Shown one piece after another: positions 47,409 through 55,858 of a DNA stretch of 64,000 nucleotides. The notes under the pieces are model-generated. The model saw only the letters and a list, made by a program, of their open reading frames with translations. It was not told the origin of the DNA and searched no databases. Position numbers and translations under genes: made by a program. Numbering within the stretch: position 1 is the first letter of the stretch; each line of letters starts with the position of its first letter. Source of the stretch: an uncultured Pirellulaceae bacterium (GTDB lineage Bacteria; Planctomycetota; Planctomycetia; Pirellulales; Pirellulaceae); contig CALCJM010000060.1 in the NCBI GenBank assembly GCA_937967505.1, positions 1 to 64,000 on the forward strand, written 5' to 3'.

Positions 47409-48563
47409 ATGACCCAACTTCATCCTCTTGACTGTTGCAGTGATGAAGGTCATCGGTGGGATTTGATCGTCATCGGAGCTGGCCCCGCCGGATCCGGCGC
47501 GACGATTTCGGCACTCCATCCGGATGCCGGTGAGCGAAAAGTATTGTTACTCGATGCAAAGGCGTTTCCGCGTCGCAAAGCCTGTGGAGGCTGTTTGAAT
47601 CCGCGTTCGATTGGATTGTTGAAAAACTTGGTCGGGCCACATCATCCTCTGTGGGACAATTCGATTCAACTTTCGGAGTACCAGATTTTCCATCGCCAAA
47701 GATCTTTCACCTATCCGGTCGAATCCGGATGCGCTGTCGATCGGGCTGTCATGGATGCCGCCTTGGTAAAACAAGCCCAGCGTGCAGGGGCGACGTTCAT
47801 CGACAAAGCCACCGCGCGGCTGGGGCCGATTGATGGAGAGTTTCGGATCGTGCACGTCACGGCCGGTCAGCGTCAATTTGCGTTGCGAGCTAAATGTGTG
47901 GTGATCGCCAGTGGGCTTGGCAACCGCACCGCCGGCGATTTCCCTGATCTTCATCAATCGCCCTCGAAGAACTCGCGAGTCGGCGTCGAAGCAGTCTTCG
48001 ATGCCAATCGATCCGGTTACCAACGCGGCAGGCTTGCCATGGTGGTCGGGACGCAGGGCTACGTTGGCCTGACAGAGATCCAAGGAGTGCGTTTGCACGT
48101 GGCCGCGTCGGTCGATCGAAAGTTTCTTCAAACCTACGGCCCTGAAAAGGCCGTCGCTCAGTTGCTGCAACAGGCAGGAGCCCCCCAACTTTCACAGACA
48201 GGCGCGCGTTGGAAGGGAACGCCGCCATTAACCGCGCGAGCGATCAGATTGGCAGATCGGCGGGTGTTTCTGGTGGGTGACGCCGCCGGTTACGTGGAAC
48301 CATTTACTGGCGAGGGAATTCGCTGGGCACTTGAAAGCGCCCAAGGGGTGACGCCAATGGTTGATGCAGCTGTGGCAGGCTGGACCGACGATCTGATTGA
48401 GCAATGGGAACACTGGTACGCGCGATCCATCACCAACCAACAAAAATTGTGCCGGCAACTTTCGTCCGGGCTTAAACGCCCCGCTCTCCGCTGGGTGGCT
48501 CACCAGGCACTTCGTTTCAGCCCGCCTCTGGCTGCAAAAATCATTCAAAAAATTAACTCCTAG
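47409..48563 (+). CDS. FAD-dependent oxidoreductase (geranylgeranyl reductase-like)
   Basis: A 384-residue flavoprotein of the PHBH/GGR fold. The dinucleotide-binding motif Ile-Gly-Ala-Gly-Pro-Ala-Gly-Ser-Gly is at 22-30. Arg-Lys-Ala-Cys-Gly-Gly-Cys-Leu-Asn follows (a geranylgeranyl-reductase-like CxGG region), and Val-Gly-Asp-Ala-Ala-Gly-Tyr-Val-Glu-Pro-Phe-Thr-Gly-Glu-Gly is the second FAD motif. Likely a hydroxylase or reductase tailoring the polyketide. Starts 6 bases before the polyketide synthase gene, so it is in the same operon. Confidence 0.9.
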   Translation: MTQLHPLDCCSDEGHRWDLIVIGAGPAGSGATISALHPDAGERKVLLLDAKAFPRRKACGGCLNPRSIGLLKNLVGPHHPLWDNSIQLSEYQIFHRQRSFTYPVESGCAVDRAVMDAALVKQAQRAGATFIDKATARLGPIDGEFRIVHVTAGQRQFALRAKCVVIASGLGNRTAGDFPDLHQSPSKNSRVGVEAVFDANRSGYQRGRLAMVVGTQGYVGLTEIQGVRLHVAASVDRKFLQTYGPEKAVAQLLQQAGAPQLSQTGARWKGTPPLTARAIRLADRRVFLVGDAAGYVEPFTGEGIRWALESAQGVTPMVDAAVAGWTDDLIEQWEHWYARSITNQQKLCRQLSSGLKRPALRWVAHQALRFSPPLAAKIIQKINS

Positions 48564-48569
48564 GTTTGC

Positions 48570-49784
48570 ATGAGCCCCATCATTCGCGGAATCGGTACTG
48601 CCGTTCCTCCACACGTCATGACGCAGCCTGCCGCACTGGCGATGTTCCAAGATTTAACCTGTGTCGATCAACGGCAACGACGATTGGCGAAGGTCTTGTT
48701 TGAAAAAGCGGCCGTTGAGCAACGTCACACCTTCGTGCCCCATCAATCGGCCTACCGCTGGTGCAGTCCCGACCCGGTTCCGACAGACCAATGCGATATC
48801 AGTTATCTTTCGACAGCTCCGGAGCCAATTCCAGCCTTGCAACCCGGTGCCAGCCCGGGACTGACGACGGGGCAGCGGTCGAAATTGTACGCACATTACG
48901 CCGGAAAACTTGCGGCGGATTCCGCCGGCAAAGCGATACAGGACTCCGGGGTCTCGCCTGCTTCGGTCACACATTTAGTTACCGTATCCTGTACTGGTTT
49001 CGCCTCGCCCGGACCGGACATTCATTTGGTGAAAACACTGGGGCTGCCGGCAACGATCCAGCGGACAAACGTCGGCTTCATGGGCTGTCATGGATCAATC
49101 AATGGGATGCGGGTGGCATTGAACATCGTGAAAGCCGATCCGGCGGCAGTCGTGCTGATGACATCTGTTGAACTTTGCAGTCTGCATTGCCGTTTCCAGT
49201 GGGATAGTGAGAAAATTGTCGGCAACGCACTGTTTGGAGACGGTTCCGCGTCGCTGGTGTTCACCGGGGATGCGGTAGATTCGGCTTCACCCGCCAAGGG
49301 GGAAACGTGTTGGCAACCGATCGCAACCGGTTCGGTACTGATCCCCGACTCTGAACCGGCACTTAGTTGGCACGTGGGCGATCACGGTTTCGAGATGGTT
49401 CTAACCAGCGATATCGGCGATCACATCCGGGCATCGCTGCACAGGTGGTTGGTGGAGTGGCTGGCCGAACAGGGAATTGATTTCGAACGGATTACTTGCT
49501 GGGGCGTTCACCCGGGCGGCCCCAGAATCCTGTCGGCGGTCCAATCAAGCCTTGGTCTGACAGCGGAACAGCTTTTAACCTCGACTGGTGTCCTGCGTGA
49601 ATTTGGAAACATGTCGTCACCGACAGTACTGTTTATCCTTGAGCGCTTCCGCCGGCAGATTGCCCGGCAGTCGACTGGACCGCACGGCCCTGACACCGAT
49701 CAGAGGCCAACCAATTATTGCGTGCTGATTGCATTTGGCCCGGGAATGATGGCCGAAGTCGCATTGTTAAAATGCCGTGGCTAG
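48570..49784 (+). CDS. Type III polyketide synthase (chalcone-synthase-like)
   Basis: A 404-residue chalcone/stilbene-synthase-family enzyme that condenses acyl-CoA starters with malonyl-CoA. The catalytic triad is visible: Cys173 in Gly-Phe-Met-Gly-Cys-His-Gly, His314 in Gly-Val-His-Pro-Gly-Gly-Pro, and Asn347 in Glu-Phe-Gly-Asn-Met-Ser-Ser-Pro. Thr-Val-Ser-Cys-Thr-Gly-Phe-Ala-Ser-Pro-Gly and Leu-Phe-Gly-Asp-Gly-Ser-Ala are also typical. The bacterial forms related to this (alkylresorcinol or alkylpyrone synthases) use long-chain starters. Three-gene clusters with a methyltransferase and an FAD enzyme are known in planctomycetes, and type III PKS loci there have been linked to alkylresorcinol-like lipids. 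Product remains inferred. Confidence 0.93.
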   Translation: MSPIIRGIGTAVPPHVMTQPAALAMFQDLTCVDQRQRRLAKVLFEKAAVEQRHTFVPHQSAYRWCSPDPVPTDQCDISYLSTAPEPIPALQPGASPGLTTGQRSKLYAHYAGKLAADSAGKAIQDSGVSPASVTHLVTVSCTGFASPGPDIHLVKTLGLPATIQRTNVGFMGCHGSINGMRVALNIVKADPAAVVLMTSVELCSLHCRFQWDSEKIVGNALFGDGSASLVFTGDAVDSASPAKGETCWQPIATGSVLIPDSEPALSWHVGDHGFEMVLTSDIGDHIRASLHRWLVEWLAEQGIDFERITCWGVHPGGPRILSAVQSSLGLTAEQLLTSTGVLREFGNMSSPTVLFILERFRRQIARQSTGPHGPDTDQRPTNYCVLIAFGPGMMAEVALLKCRG

Positions 49785-50029
49785 AGCGCGCTGGCCGCGC
49801 CAACGAAACGCCCCAATATGCGAATTGGCACTATTCCCGGCGGCAGGCATAGAACAGTCTTGGAAAGGGCATGGATGCGGCCAAGCCTCGGGCGGCCAGA
49901 ACGGTCGATGGGGCTGTCGAGCGATGGTCGCTCAGCGGCAGTCGTTCTATCGAAATGTAAGTCTGCGCCCACGGTTGGAAAGTTTGTCTTCCTTTGCTAC
50001 ATTTGAGAGTTGTTGAAAACATCGCCAAG

Positions 50030-50102
50030 GCCCCTGTAGCTCAGTGGATAGAGCACAGCTTTCCTAAAGCTGGTGTCGCAGGTTCGATTCCTGCCAGGGG
50101 TG
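50030..50102 (+). tRNA. tRNA-Arg (CCU anticodon)
   Basis: A complete cloverleaf can be folded: acceptor GCCCCTG with CAGGGGT (G-U at the first pair), D arm GCTC / GAGC, anticodon stem CAGCT / AGCTG with loop TTCCTAA (anticodon CCT), and T arm GCAGG / CCTGC with loop TTCGATT. The discriminator base is G. CCA is not encoded. It reads AGG codons. Confidence 0.95.
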
Positions 50103-50414
50103 CTTTGTTTTCTTTGGGTTTTGAAAGCCTCCTGTCCGACAAACTTTTGTATGGTGTGAGCCTCCCTTCAGTAAAAATCGTTCGCACACCGGTAAACACC
50201 AGCACTTATCAGTCTGGAGTGCCCTCATTTATCACTCCCCGGCCCCCCTGAAGCGCAATACAGGATCGCATTTTTTCGAAACAAACCACATAATTTGTCA
50301 GCCGAAGCTTGGGGCAAATCGGCCTCGGAAGCTTTTGGCATTAAAATTATTTCGAGGTGTTGAAATTGACTCAGAATTCTACCTCGAAGCCAGCCAGTCA
50401 TTGGATAGGGTCAG
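50103..50414. other. Gene-free stretch after tRNA-Arg
   Basis: Between the tRNA and the oxygenase gene no coding or RNA feature is seen. No repeat of the tRNA 3' end was noticed here. The stretch begins the accessory-looking zone. Confidence 0.35.
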
Positions 50415-52769
50415 ATGAAGGCGAAGAATATTCAACAGTTGGCCAACTGTATCGCCAGCGTTGCAAAGCAGGACGCAGCGTTCGTCGCGTCCGATCAATT
50501 TGATCTTGCGGTTGTCAAAGACGCGATTGAAATCGAAGGTATCGGACCAGTCAAATTGCCGATGCGGCCCAAAGACGTGCGGGAACTAATCGCTCGCGCA
50601 CACTCAGCCCCGTACGGCAAAGGAACGCAGACGCTCGTCGATGCTTCGGTACGCGATTCGTTGGAAATCAACGCCTCACGCCTGAGTTTTTCTGACCCGT
50701 GGAAGGCCGCGATTCAGCAAACTGTTCGAAGCGTTGCCGAGGAACTTGGATTGCCGCCCGATCGGATCACTGCCAAGCCTTACAAATTGTTGATCTACCC
50801 CAAGGGAGGATTCTTTTTGCCTCACCGGGACAGTGAAAAGCACGCATCAATGGTGGCCAGCCTGATCGTCATGCTGCCCTCAAAATTTGGCGGTGGGGAC
50901 CTGATTGTCGAACACCAACAGAAACGCCAAAAGTTTGCTTTCAATAACGCCAGAAAACAGGAGGCCTGTGATTGTGCGGCGTTTTACGCAGACTGCCTGC
51001 ACGAAGTACGCAAGGTCACCAGCGGAGTGCGCGTTTGCTTGTCCTACAACTTGAGCCTGAAAGCTGAACGCAAGAATAAAGAGCCCGCAAGAAAAGTTGA
51101 TCCAATGGACCCGTTGGTCACGGCAATCGAAAACTGGACGCAAGCCCGGTCGGCACACCCGCTGGTCTTTGCGTTGGAGCACCAATATACGGCTAACGGT
51201 CTAAAGCCGGATTTACTCAAGGGCAAAGACCGAACCATGGCTAGGCACCTGATCGCCGCCGCCGAACGAGCGAATTGCTGTTTGCATTTTGGGCAAGTCG
51301 AACGACACTTGGTCGAACACGCCATGGACGGGTTTTCGGAGTATGCCGGATACCGGCGAGGAAGGTATCGCGACCACTATCGACGTCCAAAAATCACCGA
51401 TCCTTCCGAACTTGAGATTCTCGAGATCATTGACGATTGCGTGTGCGTTGATGGTTGGAAGTCTGCGACGGGCAAACGTGTTCCGATGGGGCCGTTATCG
51501 GTCGGTGGAGATTCGATCGTCTCGCAGGTGCCGGTCGAGCAGTGGAAACCAACGTCGTTTGACTATGAAGGCTACACCGGTAATGCAGGCAACACGTTGG
51601 ACCGCTGGTACCATAAGTCGGCAATCACAATCTGGGCTCAAGCGGATCACTTCGACGTACTGGTGAAAATGGGCATGGAAAGCAGCATCGCCCAATTTCT
51701 AAAACAGCAGCACAAACTTCTACGCCGCAAGACGCCAGATCCGGAACTCCATGACCAACAGGTACAGTTTGCACGTGCGATTATCACAGGTTGGCCCAAT
51801 CGCCTGTACTTTTTCGACCGTCAACCACCAGAGAGATTGGTTCATCTGGAAGATTTTGCCAACGCGTTGCCGGAACTGAAGGATCTTGAACTGATCGGCG
51901 AGTTTCTCCGGAGGATCGCGCTGCGCGATTGGTCGCTACCGCTGGACAAGCTGATTTGCGAAAGCTCGAAATGTTTTAATGTAGAGAGTCTGACCACCGT
52001 TATCTCGGACTATCTTGACACTGTGCCGGCACCGAACCAGTACGGAAGAACCATGGCATCGGGGCTACCACTCCGCGACGCGCAATGGTTGCTGAAGCTT
52101 GCAAACTTAAAATCAGGAGCGCGCTTTAACAGCGAGCAGCTTCGTCAGTTCCGCCAGCCGATGATCGAACGCATCAGCAAAAAGATTGACGAAATTTTCC
52201 AAGCATACCACCCGCAAACTCAATCCATTATCGAAGCTTTGCCCGTGTTGATGAAAACTGCGATCGCGGCAAGCGACGAAGCCGGATTCGCCGAGTGTTA
52301 TGCGCTTCGGGAGAAAGCTGGCGAGCTGCTGGAAGTTCGGGATTTTGATGTCGTGGCGTGCGGCGAACTGATTGCATGGTCCGACAAGAACCATGATCAG
52401 CGTTTGAGCTCATTGGCGACTTGGCTTCAAAAGGTGCGTGAGTTTCTGAAGCGTGCAACGAACGCACCTCCGCAGCCCCCCATCGATTTCACTCGGCCTG
52501 CGGAGGTCAGTTGCGACTGCAATGAGTGCCATCAGTTGGCGGCATTTCTGTCATCAGCGGATCAGGAGCATGGAACGATCAAAGCACTAAAACGCAAGTG
52601 CGAACACCTTGAGGCGCAGATTGCAAGCGACCAACTGGACGTGGTTGCCACCATCGACCGCCTCACCCGTCCTTTTACGCTTCGCTTAAGCAAAACGACC
52701 GACAGCTTCCGACGATCGCAAAGGCAATATAGGGCAGACTTGAAACTGCTGGCATCACTCCCCGAGTAG
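50415..52769 (+). CDS. 2OG-Fe(II) oxygenase (prolyl-4-hydroxylase-like) with long C-terminal region
   Basis: A 784-residue protein without a signal peptide. The N-terminal part (about 115-215) matches a prolyl 4-hydroxylase-type double-stranded beta-helix: Tyr-Lys-Leu-Leu-Ile-Tyr-Pro-Lys-Gly-Gly-Phe-Phe-Leu-Pro-His-Arg-Asp gives His137 and Asp139; Phe-Gly-Gly-Gly-Asp-Leu follows; Asp-Cys-Leu-His-Glu-Val provides His196 and Arg206 binds 2-oxoglutarate. The following 570 residues are not recognised; they contain helical stretches and a C-terminal coiled-coil-like region (Leu-Lys-Arg-Lys-Cys-Glu-His-Leu-Glu-Ala-Gln). Substrate unknown. It may modify proteins or nucleic acids. Confidence 0.82.
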   Translation: MKAKNIQQLANCIASVAKQDAAFVASDQFDLAVVKDAIEIEGIGPVKLPMRPKDVRELIARAHSAPYGKGTQTLVDASVRDSLEINASRLSFSDPWKAAIQQTVRSVAEELGLPPDRITAKPYKLLIYPKGGFFLPHRDSEKHASMVASLIVMLPSKFGGGDLIVEHQQKRQKFAFNNARKQEACDCAAFYADCLHEVRKVTSGVRVCLSYNLSLKAERKNKEPARKVDPMDPLVTAIENWTQARSAHPLVFALEHQYTANGLKPDLLKGKDRTMARHLIAAAERANCCLHFGQVERHLVEHAMDGFSEYAGYRRGRYRDHYRRPKITDPSELEILEIIDDCVCVDGWKSATGKRVPMGPLSVGGDSIVSQVPVEQWKPTSFDYEGYTGNAGNTLDRWYHKSAITIWAQADHFDVLVKMGMESSIAQFLKQQHKLLRRKTPDPELHDQQVQFARAIITGWPNRLYFFDRQPPERLVHLEDFANALPELKDLELIGEFLRRIALRDWSLPLDKLICESSKCFNVESLTTVISDYLDTVPAPNQYGRTMASGLPLRDAQWLLKLANLKSGARFNSEQLRQFRQPMIERISKKIDEIFQAYHPQTQSIIEALPVLMKTAIAASDEAGFAECYALREKAGELLEVRDFDVVACGELIAWSDKNHDQRLSSLATWLQKVREFLKRATNAPPQPPIDFTRPAEVSCDCNECHQLAAFLSSADQEHGTIKALKRKCEHLEAQIASDQLDVVATIDRLTRPFTLRLSKTTDSFRRSQRQYRADLKLLASLPE

Positions 52770-52900
52770 GTGAATAGGTTAGGGAGCCAGTCGTTGGATC
52801 GGCCAAGTTTCATTTTGTCTCTCTATCAGATGCAAAACCACCTCTCAGCACTCGATAGGTTACTCGGTGAGCCCACCGTCCCAACCGCCATTGCTTATTT

Positions 52901-53638
52901 TTAGTTAGCTGGATTAACGCTGCCAACGACACGGCTAAAAATATGCCCGCCCGTTAAAAAATCTGCAAAGCAAAGCCCTATGGCAAGCACTAGCGGAACA
53001 ACTACGTGCTTCATGCTGTAAACAGGGCGGTCTACCCGACTGACGGCATTGGTTGATGCCCTCCACTCTACCTTTAAGAAAGTAACCGAAAATGCAATTA
53101 CCGCGTAGGCTATGATCGCAAGAATCGAGTACCAATCGGAGGCTCTCCCGCCATTAGAGTCGAGTGGCCCTGATGTAATCGCGTAAGCACTTACTGTACC
53201 TGCAGCGGCAAACAAACCGAAAAACAGACCGCGACTTTTTGCTTCGAGTTTCCAATAAATATCTGCTTTGTCCCGTTTTACGACTTCGTCTTCGAAAAAG
53301 ACAAGTTCTTTCAAGGACAAAGACGATCGAATCACAGGCACTACCGTCCCGGCCAAGTAATGCCATCGATGAAGGATCAGGCGAAAACGCCCTGCTTGAA
53401 GTACGTCTATCGAAACAATCAGCAACGGAACCAAGCATTTCCAATGGTCGATTCGATCAGCACATCGCTTTCGAGCAACACGCAAACTAGCGTTGAGGAA
53501 ATCGTCCCAATTAGGCGATTGGCAGTTGAAGCTTACCGTTGGCGATGCTGCCAGCTTCGCTCCGACGCTGGCAGCGTCGCCAACGGATGGTAAATTCCCA
53601 GCTGCCAGTCGCCTTAATACCTGTCTGCTCGAAGGCAC
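52901..53638 (-). CDS. Membrane protein, unknown; 5' end disrupted by a repeat
   Basis: The frame gives 245 residues, but about its first 43 residues are encoded by or lie just before the family B repeat at 53511-53617, so the real start is unclear and may lie downstream of the repeat (for example a TTG near 53490). The C-terminal half has three hydrophobic segments: Leu-Phe-Phe-Gly-Leu-Phe-Ala-Ala-Ala-Gly-Thr-Val, Ala-Ile-Ile-Ala-Tyr-Ala-Val-Ile-Ala-Phe and Val-Val-Pro-Leu-Val-Leu-Ala-Ile-Gly-Leu-Cys. No family is recognised. The gene may have been damaged by repeat insertion. Confidence 0.5.
   Translation of the reverse strand: MPSSRQVLRRLAAGNLPSVGDAASVGAKLAASPTVSFNCQSPNWDDFLNASLRVARKRCADRIDHWKCLVPLLIVSIDVLQAGRFRLILHRWHYLAGTVVPVIRSSLSLKELVFFEDEVVKRDKADIYWKLEAKSRGLFFGLFAAAGTVSAYAITSGPLDSNGGRASDWYSILAIIAYAVIAFSVTFLKVEWRASTNAVSRVDRPVYSMKHVVVPLVLAIGLCFADFLTGGHIFSRVVGSVNPAN
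53511..53617. repeat. Palindromic repeat family B, copy 4 (full length)
   Basis: The best-preserved copy: the outer ends are TTAGGCGATTGGCAGTTGAA and, read in reverse, TTAAGGCGACTGGCAGCTGG, so the terminal inverted repeat runs about 20 bases. The inner arms are GTTGGCGATGCTGCCAGC / GCTGGCAGCGTCGCCAAC. Confidence 0.88.
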
Positions 53639-53874
53639 GCCTCCGGAGACTTTACGGAATTTAAACGTTGGTCATCCTACGTCGCAAAGCCGTTGTCCAA
53701 ATTGGAGCTTGGAAATTAGCGCTTGTCAACTTCGGTCTCAGATCCGTCTTTGATTTGGAAGTTGGTATATTGCGCGGCGGAACGCTGGTTAGCTTTTTCA
53801 CGATATACTCAAACACTGCTGTTCTCATAGACGAATCCGAGACTTGACAACATTGGAGCAAGGGATCGGACTTA

Positions 53875-54138
53875 TTGCAATGCAATGGCGCAGTCTGGGT
53901 CGAGGGATCTTCTGATGTTGTCTACCGCAACAAATGGATCGAATTGCACGCCCACGAAAGGTCGATCGTTGCGCCACGAAAAGGACTCGACTTCCAATTT
54001 CAAATGTATGGCGGGGCTCTGCTGGACAGCATGTGCATTACTGCTGAAAAGCTAACCGAAGAAGAACAGGCAATTCATCTCTCGTCAGTTTTCGGCACTG
54101 CGATCGAAGGGCATCAACAACATAGGCCTCTGGCATGA
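53875..54138 (+). CDS. Small hypothetical protein or gene remnant, 87 aa
   Basis: A frame of 87 residues that must start at a TTG, without a clear ribosome site. The content is soluble and has no recognised domain (Arg-Asn-Lys-Trp-Ile-Glu-Leu-His-Ala-His-Glu-Arg, then Gln-Met-Tyr-Gly-Gly-Ala-Leu-Leu-Asp). It lies in a stretch with other damaged genes, so it could be the 3' remnant of a larger gene. Confidence 0.3.
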   Translation: MQCNGAVWVEGSSDVVYRNKWIELHAHERSIVAPRKGLDFQFQMYGGALLDSMCITAEKLTEEEQAIHLSSVFGTAIEGHQQHRPLA

Positions 54139-54177
54139 AGAAGGAAATACTAATGCGTGCTCAATTGAAGACCATTA

Positions 54178-54236
54178 CGTTGCGAAGGCTGCCAGCCTTC
54201 TTGGTCCAAATTTGAAGGCTGGCAGCCTTCGCAACG
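54178..54236. repeat. Perfect inverted repeat, family D
   Basis: Two 23-base arms (54178-54200 and 54214-54236) starting CGTTGCGAAGGCTGCCAGCC are exact reverse complements around a 13-base loop. The arm itself contains the partial palindrome GAAGGCTGCCAGCCTTC. The rest of 54139-54453 shows no gene. It is unlike families A and B but shares the TGCCAGC word with family B. Confidence 0.85.
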
Positions 54237-54453
54237 GATGGGGCAATGATCTCGGTTGTAACATGTTAACCCGAAAGCTATCCGCTCTTACCGGAATGTG
54301 TGTATGAAAACCGCTTGAAAAGACCGGCGTCGCGTTAAAACTCTATTTGCCTCATTCCTTTTGTTCTCAAGTTGAAAGGAAGAGGATGGATTCTCAACGA
54401 CGATGCAGCGAAAGTCCGAAAAAATTTGCGTCAGAGTCAGAAAGTTTAAAAAG

Positions 54454-55120
54454 TCAATTGATTGGATTTCGCACGGCTTGAGCTGGTTTTGAGACTGCAT
54501 CCAGCGTTGGCGACGAAACAATCTGCTCACTGTGAATGGAACGTACCAGACGGTCAAGCGTCATGATGCTGAGTGATCCGGTGACGCAGACGCCGAACAA
54601 AGGGATCGTCACCAAGGGAAAGGTGGCGATGTTTTCCATTAGCGGGACGTTCATCAGCGCGAACGTAAGCCCGGTGCCGACAGCGAGCACAAAGTCGAGC
54701 ATGCCAAACACATGGAACAACATATAATTTCATTTTCTTGCCGGGGCTCAGCAATACCAACGGCACCAAGAATCCGACGGCGAGATCGCCGTACCCCGCA
54801 TTGTGGACAAAGGCCTCAGGCAGCACCCCTTGACTCCCGTACCACAGAAATGCGAACCCGGCCGGGATTCGCCACAGATGAAACAGCGTCAGATGTTTCA
54901 GCGCGATTGAGTTGATGTAATGCCTGAAAACGTCCGATCGGAAGTAGATCGCGAGCGGGATAGCAATACCGGCGACAACCCATAACGGGAGAGTTTGGAT
55001 GGGGAGTGCCGTAAACAGGCCAAAGTAGCCGGCTGCGGCAACTCCGCCAAACCACGCGGTGAGCCAAAAGGTGAATTGTCGATCAATGCTGTCAAGAGAC
55101 TTGAATTCTTGAGTGCTCAT
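54454..55120 (-). pseudogene. Membrane protein gene with frameshift
   Basis: The N-terminal part reads from an ATG at 55120 (Met-Ser-Thr-Gln-Glu-Phe-Lys-Ser-Leu, with AGGAAATC upstream) through several hydrophobic segments to Leu-Leu-Ser-Pro-Gly-Lys-Lys-Met-Lys-Leu-Tyr. At about 54712-54722 the hydrophobic, protein-like sequence continues in another frame (Leu-Phe-His-Val-Phe-Gly-Met-Leu-Asp-Phe-Val-Leu-Ala-Val-Gly-Thr-Gly-Leu) to the stop at 54454. The first frame, if read on, becomes Arg/His-rich nonsense. A single-base indel, real or a sequencing error, explains this. The intact product would be a six-segment membrane protein of about 220 residues; function unknown. Confidence 0.75.
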
Positions 55121-55213
55121 AAGATTTCCTGAAGTTTGTTGTAAAATTCGTCTTTTCGATAGATGTACATGCAACTATCGGCCTAAAAAATGCCTTTGGT
55201 TTTCTGCGTCCAT

Positions 55214-55594
55214 TTAAAGCTTGGCGGCCATTCGTTGAGCGTTCTGCCAGAGCGGATATGCTTTTCGAATGATTTCGCGTCCAGCGTTGGAAAGTCGCAT
55301 TGGGCAGCTTCGACCATCGTCCCCCTCGAGTTCCTCGACCCATCCGCGCTCTTTTAATCGCTCCATCGTCCGCGAAAGGGTCGATCGATCGAGATGAAGG
55401 GCTTCCCCAATCTGACTCGGAAGGGCTTCGCCCTTTTTTTCAATGGCAACGAGAACACTTTCAAAGAATTGAAATCGAGTTCCGATCGGCAAGAAGCTTA
55501 CTGTCTCAGCGGCAGCGCGATGATGCTGTACCGGCTCCGATTCGTGACTTGGAGCCACCGTGAGCGTTAGCAGAAGGAGCCATGTGGTCTGCAA
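55214..55594 (-). CDS. MarR-family regulator, N-terminus apparently damaged
   Basis: Residues about 36-126 of this frame form a good MarR winged helix: Leu-Pro-Ser-Gln-Ile-Gly-Glu-Ala-Leu-His-Leu-Asp-Arg-Ser-Thr-Leu-Ser-Arg-Thr, then Leu-Lys-Glu-Arg-Gly-Trp-Val-Glu and a Leu-Ser-Asn-Ala-Gly-Arg-Glu segment. The usual N-terminal dimerisation helix is not recognisable; the first 35 residues look unrelated, and the sequence upstream in other frames is also not clearly MarR. It is probably truncated or frameshifted. It sits just upstream of the frameshifted membrane gene on the same strand, so both may have formed one regulated unit. Confidence 0.6.
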   Translation of the reverse strand: MQTTWLLLLTLTVAPSHESEPVQHHRAAAETVSFLPIGTRFQFFESVLVAIEKKGEALPSQIGEALHLDRSTLSRTMERLKERGWVEELEGDDGRSCPMRLSNAGREIIRKAYPLWQNAQRMAAKL

Positions 55595-55858
55595 CCTGCA
55601 CCAATCTTCTCGTGCGACTCGTGGGATCGGTCATGAGTCGTTTGACGGCAACCAATCGAAAGGATGACGGTCTGTTGGGGAAGGTTATCTTGACCTCGCA
55701 CGAATCGCGTAGGCAGAAAATTCGCTCAAGGAAAGCAAGGGGAAATTTTTCAATCCGAGATCGTCTTCCCAACTGGTAGACTTGGGGTCCTCCGAATGGT
55801 TCCTAGGCGAATGATTGGAAAACCAAACCAACCTTTTATACGACTGTAGTTGCTAACC

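Noticed and set aside
50083-50102. tRNA 3' end as phage attachment site
   Set aside because: No second copy of the tRNA 3' sequence and no integrase gene were noticed within the window.
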